DNA from: BS750m-G62 sp964577175
Lineage (GTDB): Bacteria; Planctomycetota; Phycisphaerae; FEN-1346
Direction: 5' to 3'
Assembly: GCA_964577175.1 (NCBI GenBank)
Contig: CAZNYC010000109.1
Span: 1 to 14,049, forward strand
Length of the DNA stretch: 14,049 nucleotides
Numbering within the stretch: position 1 is the stretch's first letter; each line of letters opens with the position of its first letter. The position numbers and the translations under genes were made by a program. The notes under the pieces are model-generated. The model searched no databases and was not told the DNA's origin. It worked only from the letters and a program-made list of their open reading frames with translations. This document shows, piece after piece, positions 11,676 through 14,049 of the stretch.

Positions 11676-12368
11676 ATGCAGGCAACCTTCGTGCAGGAAG
11701 GCCGAACCATCGACTATACGCCGGGCACGGACGTGGCCGCCGGCGACGTCGTCGTCGAGAACAGCCTGGTCGGCGTCAGCTCGCGCGCCATCGCCGCCGG
11801 CGACCTGGGAGCCCTCTCGGTCGAGGGGGTCGTGCGACTGCCGAAGAAGGCCGCCACGGCGATCAACGCCGGCGTCCAGGTCTACTGGGACGCCGACGGC
11901 GACCCGAACGGCGGCGTGGCCGGCAGCGGCTGCGCGACGACCACGAGCGTCGGCAACGTGTACGCCGGGCTGGCCGTCGCCGACGCCGCCTCCGACGGCA
12001 CGACCGTCGACGTGAAACTGATGGCCGCCGCCTATCTCGACACTCCGTTCTCGGCGGCCATCGCCGATCCCGGCGACGGCGAGGCCATTCCCGTCACCCA
12101 GAGCGGGCACGTCTCGCTCGAGACGGGCGGGGCCGAGACCCGGTCCCTGGCCGACCCGACGTTCGCCGGCCAGGTGCTGGCCCTCGGGTTCAAGGCGGAC
12201 AGCGGCGACTGCGTCGTCACCGCCGCGAACCCCGTCAACCAGACCGGCAACGACGAGATGACGTTCGCCGACGCCGGCGACCTGATCACGCTCCAGGCCA
12301 TCGAGGTCGGGGCGAACCTCAGGTGGCGGGCGATGGCCAATGACGGGGTCGCCCTGAGCACGAGCTGA
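11676..12368 (+). CDS. DUF2190-type capsid decoration protein with extra C-terminal domain (230 aa)
   Basis: The ATG at 11676 follows AAGGAG by 7 bases; the frame is open further upstream but only through repeat sequence. Residues 1-118 match DUF2190 proteins (once misnamed RecA/RadA-like phage recombinases): FVQEGRTIDYTPGTDVAAGD, LPKKAATAINAGVQVYWD, GLAVADAASDGTTVDVKL. These are small beta-barrel proteins related in place and size to capsid-stabilising decoration proteins. Residues about 125-230 form a second beta-rich domain (AIPVTQSGHVSLETGGAETRSL; VNQTGNDEMTF; NLRWRAMANDGVALST), absent from ordinary DUF2190 proteins of about 110 residues. It probably projects from the capsid surface. It lies next to the capsid gene, as expected for a decoration protein. 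Confidence 0.8.
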   Translation: MQATFVQEGRTIDYTPGTDVAAGDVVVENSLVGVSSRAIAAGDLGALSVEGVVRLPKKAATAINAGVQVYWDADGDPNGGVAGSGCATTTSVGNVYAGLAVADAASDGTTVDVKLMAAAYLDTPFSAAIADPGDGEAIPVTQSGHVSLETGGAETRSLADPTFAGQVLALGFKADSGDCVVTAANPVNQTGNDEMTFADAGDLITLQAIEVGANLRWRAMANDGVALSTS

Positions 12369-12436
12369 TGATGAACCTCTGAAGGGGACGGTCCGGGCGC
12401 CCCGCTTGGGATCTGACCTGAGAACGGAGATATCCG

Positions 12437-12772
12437 ATGGCAACCCTCACCGCAGTCGCCCCCGACCGCGCCGCCAACGAGATGACGATGGTGGCCGCGG
12501 ACTCCGAAGGCGACGAGTTCGTCAACGACGGCAAAAAACTCCTGGTCGTCAAGAACGCCGACGTGGATGCGCTCACCGTGACCATCACCACGCAGATGAC
12601 CGTCGACGGCGAGGACGTGGCGGACAAGACCGTGTCCGTGCCGGCCGGCGAGACGCACCTCGTCGGTCCGTTTCCGCCGAACGTCTACAACGACGGCGAC
12701 GGCAAGGTGCAGATCGGCTACGACGACGAGACGGACGTGACGGTCGGCGTCATCGACGCGTCCGCCGTCTGA
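12437..12772 (+). CDS. small beta-rich phage structural protein (111 aa)
   Basis: GGAG stands 8 bases before the ATG at 12437. The product is short and dominated by alternating hydrophobic strands: MVAADSEGDEFVNDGKKLLVVKN (18-40), TVTITTQMTVDGEDVADKTV (47-66), VPAGETHLVGPFPPNVYNDG (68-87), KVQIGYDDETDVTVGVI (89-105). The pattern 'NDGK-LLVVKN ... VPAGET-LVGPFP' is common in small proteins next to capsid genes of siphoviruses, which I take as head accessory or outer decoration proteins with an Ig-like or jelly-roll sandwich. It is separated from the previous gene by 68 bases without the 41-bp repeat, and followed at once by copy 2 of that repeat. The exact role is not known. Confidence 0.7.
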   Translation: MATLTAVAPDRAANEMTMVAADSEGDEFVNDGKKLLVVKNADVDALTVTITTQMTVDGEDVADKTVSVPAGETHLVGPFPPNVYNDGDGKVQIGYDDETDVTVGVIDASAV

Positions 12773-12808
12773 TGCTACTCTGCGAAGCAGCGCGCTGCGA
12801 AGCACGAG
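12771..12808 (+). repeat. intergenic repeat, copy 2 (38 bp)
   Basis: The same element as 11589-11629 lacking three bases of the loop, so its centre becomes the perfect palindrome GCAGCGCGCTGC. It starts within the stop codon of the preceding gene and ends 16 bases before the next ATG, so it fills almost the whole intergenic space. Confidence 0.85.
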
Positions 12809-12824
12809 GGAAAGGCCTGCAACC

Positions 12825-13208
12825 ATGGCCGACCGGCTGGAGGAGGCCGCCTCGCGGCTCGCCTCGCGCCTGAAGGCGCACGCGGGCCGGGCCGTCGTCT
12901 ACGAGCGCGGGCCCTATCGGATCGAACTGACCGCGACCCTCGGCCGCAAGGCATACCAGGTCGACGCCGGGTACGGCGCCTCGGTCTGGGTCGCGTCGAT
13001 GGATTTCATCGTCGCGGCCGCGGACCTGGTCCTATACGGCCTGGCCGTCGCGCCGGAGACGGGCGACCGGATCCGCGTCGCCCGCGCAGGCGGCGGGACG
13101 GACGTGTACGAGGTCCTCGCGCCGGGGCGGGAGATGAGCGTCTCGGAGCCGCTCGATCCGCACGGGACGATGCTCCGAATCCACACCAAGCACGTGACGA
13201 CGGAATAG
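12825..13208 (+). CDS. head-tail connector/stopper-like protein (127 aa)
   Basis: The ATG at 12825 follows GGGAAAGG by about 8 bases, right after repeat copy 2. An N-terminal helix (DRLEEAASRLASRLKAH, 3-19) leads to a beta-rich body: RAVVYERGPYRIELTATLG, a strand-turn MDFIVAAADLVLYGLAVAPETGDRI (59-83), DVYEVLAP and the end LRIHTKHVT. The '-DFIV--ADL---G--P--GDRI-----YEV------LRIHTK' layout is shared by small neck proteins found after capsid genes in lambda-like and related siphoviruses. In structure such proteins resemble the lambda gpFII stopper. That fits its place between decoration proteins and a tail-terminator-like gene. Direct homology to gpFII cannot be shown by eye. Confidence 0.65.
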   Translation: MADRLEEAASRLASRLKAHAGRAVVYERGPYRIELTATLGRKAYQVDAGYGASVWVASMDFIVAAADLVLYGLAVAPETGDRIRVARAGGGTDVYEVLAPGREMSVSEPLDPHGTMLRIHTKHVTTE

Positions 13209-13212
13209 ACCC

Positions 13213-13368
13213 ATGGCCGAGGCCAGCGACCACGACCTCTTGATCCGCATCGACGAACGGGTCACCAAACTCGACCGGTGCATGATCGACCACCTGAAAC
13301 ACCACTGGGCGGTCACGCTGGCGGCCGCGGCGGCCGTCGTGAGCGCCGTCCTGTCGTGGGTCTTTTAG
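13213..13368 (+). CDS. 51-aa coiled-coil plus membrane peptide, XhlA/holin-accessory-like
   Basis: A short ORF filling the space between two structural genes. It begins MAEASDHDLLIRIDERVTKL, an amphipathic helix of about 25 residues with hydrophobic positions spaced as in a coiled coil, then DHLKHHW and one transmembrane segment (AVTLAAAAAVVSAVLSWVF, 33-51) at the very C-terminus. This 'I-ERV-KLD ... HLK-H' helix followed by one span is the layout of XhlA-like haemolysin/holin accessory proteins that help phage release. The ribosome site is weak (GGAA, 8 bases before). The place amid neck genes is unusual for a lysis gene, so a membrane-linked structural or accessory role is possible. Confidence 0.7.
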   Translation: MAEASDHDLLIRIDERVTKLDRCMIDHLKHHWAVTLAAAAAVVSAVLSWVF

Positions 13369-13376
13369 AGGCGGAC

Positions 13377-13805
13377 ATGAGCCTGGTCATCGAAATCGCC
13401 GACGCCGTCGCCCGGGCCCTGAACGAGGGCGACTTCGACCCGCCGGTGACCGCGGTCCGGCGTCTCGTGCCGCAGTGGACCCTGCGGGAACTGCAGACGC
13501 TGCGCGTGACGGTCGTGCCCGGCGAGGTGCGCGACGCGCTGGCGGACCGCGGCCGGGCAAGCCGCGAAACGGACGTCGAGATCGGCCTCGAAAAGAAGGT
13601 CTCCGGCGAGGCGGAGGCCGAGCCGCTCGTCGCGCTGCTCGAAGCGATGGCGGACCATCTCCGGCAGCGGAGGCTCTCCCTGCCGGACGGCGCCGCGGCG
13701 CTCTGGCTCCGCAACCAGGTCAGCCCGGCCTTCGCGCCGGAGCACCTGGACGAACTCCGTCTCTACACGGGCGTCCTGGTGGTGACCTATCGGACGGTCG
13801 GCTGA
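13377..13805 (+). CDS. tail terminator-like structural protein (142 aa)
   Basis: The ATG at 13377 follows GAGGCGG closely, 8 bases after the previous stop. The N-terminus (SLVIEIADAVARALNEGDFD) is a helix, then PVTAVRRLVPQWTLRELQTLRVTVVPG (23-49) carries the 'AVRRLVP--TLRELQTLRVTVVP' pattern. A strand ETDVEIGLEKKVSGE (63-77) comes next, then a long helix (PLVALLEAMADHLRQRRL, 82-99), and it ends ELRLYTGVLVVTYRTVG. The helix-strand-strand-strand-helix order and the place after the neck gene fit the tail-completion/tail-terminator group (lambda gpU-like fold), which caps the tail tube at the head side. The assignment is by fold pattern and context; a minor neck protein is the alternative. Confidence 0.65.
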   Translation: MSLVIEIADAVARALNEGDFDPPVTAVRRLVPQWTLRELQTLRVTVVPGEVRDALADRGRASRETDVEIGLEKKVSGEAEAEPLVALLEAMADHLRQRRLSLPDGAAALWLRNQVSPAFAPEHLDELRLYTGVLVVTYRTVG

Positions 13806-13818
13806 GGAGGAGACCCGA

Positions 13819-14049
13819 ATGAACAACACCCTCATGCGGAAGATCGACGTGACGGCGGAATACGCCGCCCTGGCCGAGGCGTCCACCGTGGCCAGCGTGA
13901 CGATCTCCTGCCCGCCCGGAAACGCCGGGGACGTGACGTTCAAGAGCCTGGACGATTCCGGCGACGAGGTGCCCTGGGTGCCCGGCGAATGGCACACGCT
14001 GGAGCGCGTGGACCTTGCGCGGATCGAGATCAAGGGGACGGCGGGCGAC
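13819..14049 (+). CDS. phage structural protein of unknown function, 3' end cut by window edge
   Basis: 77 residues are visible from an ATG preceded by GAGGAGGAG 7 bases upstream, 13 bases after the previous gene. The protein starts MNNTLMRKIDVTAEYAALAE and is beta-rich: TVASVTISCPPGNAGDVTFKS, DSGDEVPWVPGEWHTLERVDL, ARIEIKG. The short strand pattern, with a residue run 'VTFKSLDDSGDEVPWVPGEWHTLERVDLARI', looks like a small structural sandwich protein that positions ligands on the outside of the virion. I do not recognise the family. The spacing and strong ribosome site show that it belongs to the same late operon; it may be a tail or neck accessory. Confidence 0.6.
   Translation, partial: MNNTLMRKIDVTAEYAALAEASTVASVTISCPPGNAGDVTFKSLDDSGDEVPWVPGEWHTLERVDLARIEIKGTAGD

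Noticed and set aside
11590..12015. ORF starting inside the repeat (MLLCEAALRCEAR...), with a similar peptide from the second copy
   Set aside because: The frames continue as shadows of the real downstream genes with no separate stop or ribosome site. The identity comes from the DNA repeat.

Overview
The window is a very GC-rich (roughly 70 percent), densely packed piece of a tailed bacteriophage or prophage. It runs from an early or regulatory region on the left into the complete DNA-packaging and head module, and ends at the head-tail connector and tail genes. A 100-N scaffold gap (3756-3855) shows a draft or metagenomic assembly. There is no rRNA, tRNA, CRISPR or integrase. The host cannot be named from sequence. 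Codon use and protein style fit a high-GC bacterium (Planctomycetota-like or proteobacterial phages carry similar modules), but that is only an inference.

Left part (1-2850): two leftward, translationally coupled small genes (one cut by the edge) face a rightward early cluster across a 442-bp non-coding region. That region holds a sigma70-like promoter, 9-bp tandem repeats, a 12-bp inverted repeat and operator-like repeats. The rightward cluster encodes a Cro/CI-type HTH regulator, a 37-aa TTG-started membrane peptide, a 101-aa membrane-anchored protein and, just after an intrinsic terminator, a small PD-(D/E)XK nuclease. A further 316-bp non-coding stretch follows.

Middle part (2849-4430): a ParB-like/DNA methyltransferase fusion runs rightward into the gap. 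A putative amidoligase runs leftward into it from the other side. Both are incomplete here, and the gap has unknown true length.

Packaging and head module (4437-11523): a small terminase-like protein and a lambda GpA-type large terminase are followed by two consecutive four-cysteine zinc-ribbon proteins, the first resembling the NrdR ribbon. A 249-bp leader comes next, with terminator, TATAAT box and second terminator. It is followed by a gpW-position head-tail protein, a lambda-family portal, and one long ORF fusing an HK97-type prohead protease, a scaffold-like linker and a Mu gpT-like major capsid protein. An internal ribosome binding site and ATG inside this ORF could give free scaffold-capsid.

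Head decoration and neck (11676-14049): a DUF2190-type decoration protein with an extra C-terminal domain, a small beta-rich structural protein, a connector/stopper-like protein, a 51-aa coiled-coil plus transmembrane peptide, a probable tail-terminator-like protein, and a truncated structural ORF. A 41/38-bp repeat occurs in two of the intergenic gaps.

The points most worth following are the internal start in the protease-capsid fusion, two terminators that share a stem core and sit directly upstream of genes (possible attenuation or antitermination), the duplicated intergenic repeat, the amidoligase beside the gap, and the paired zinc-ribbon genes.
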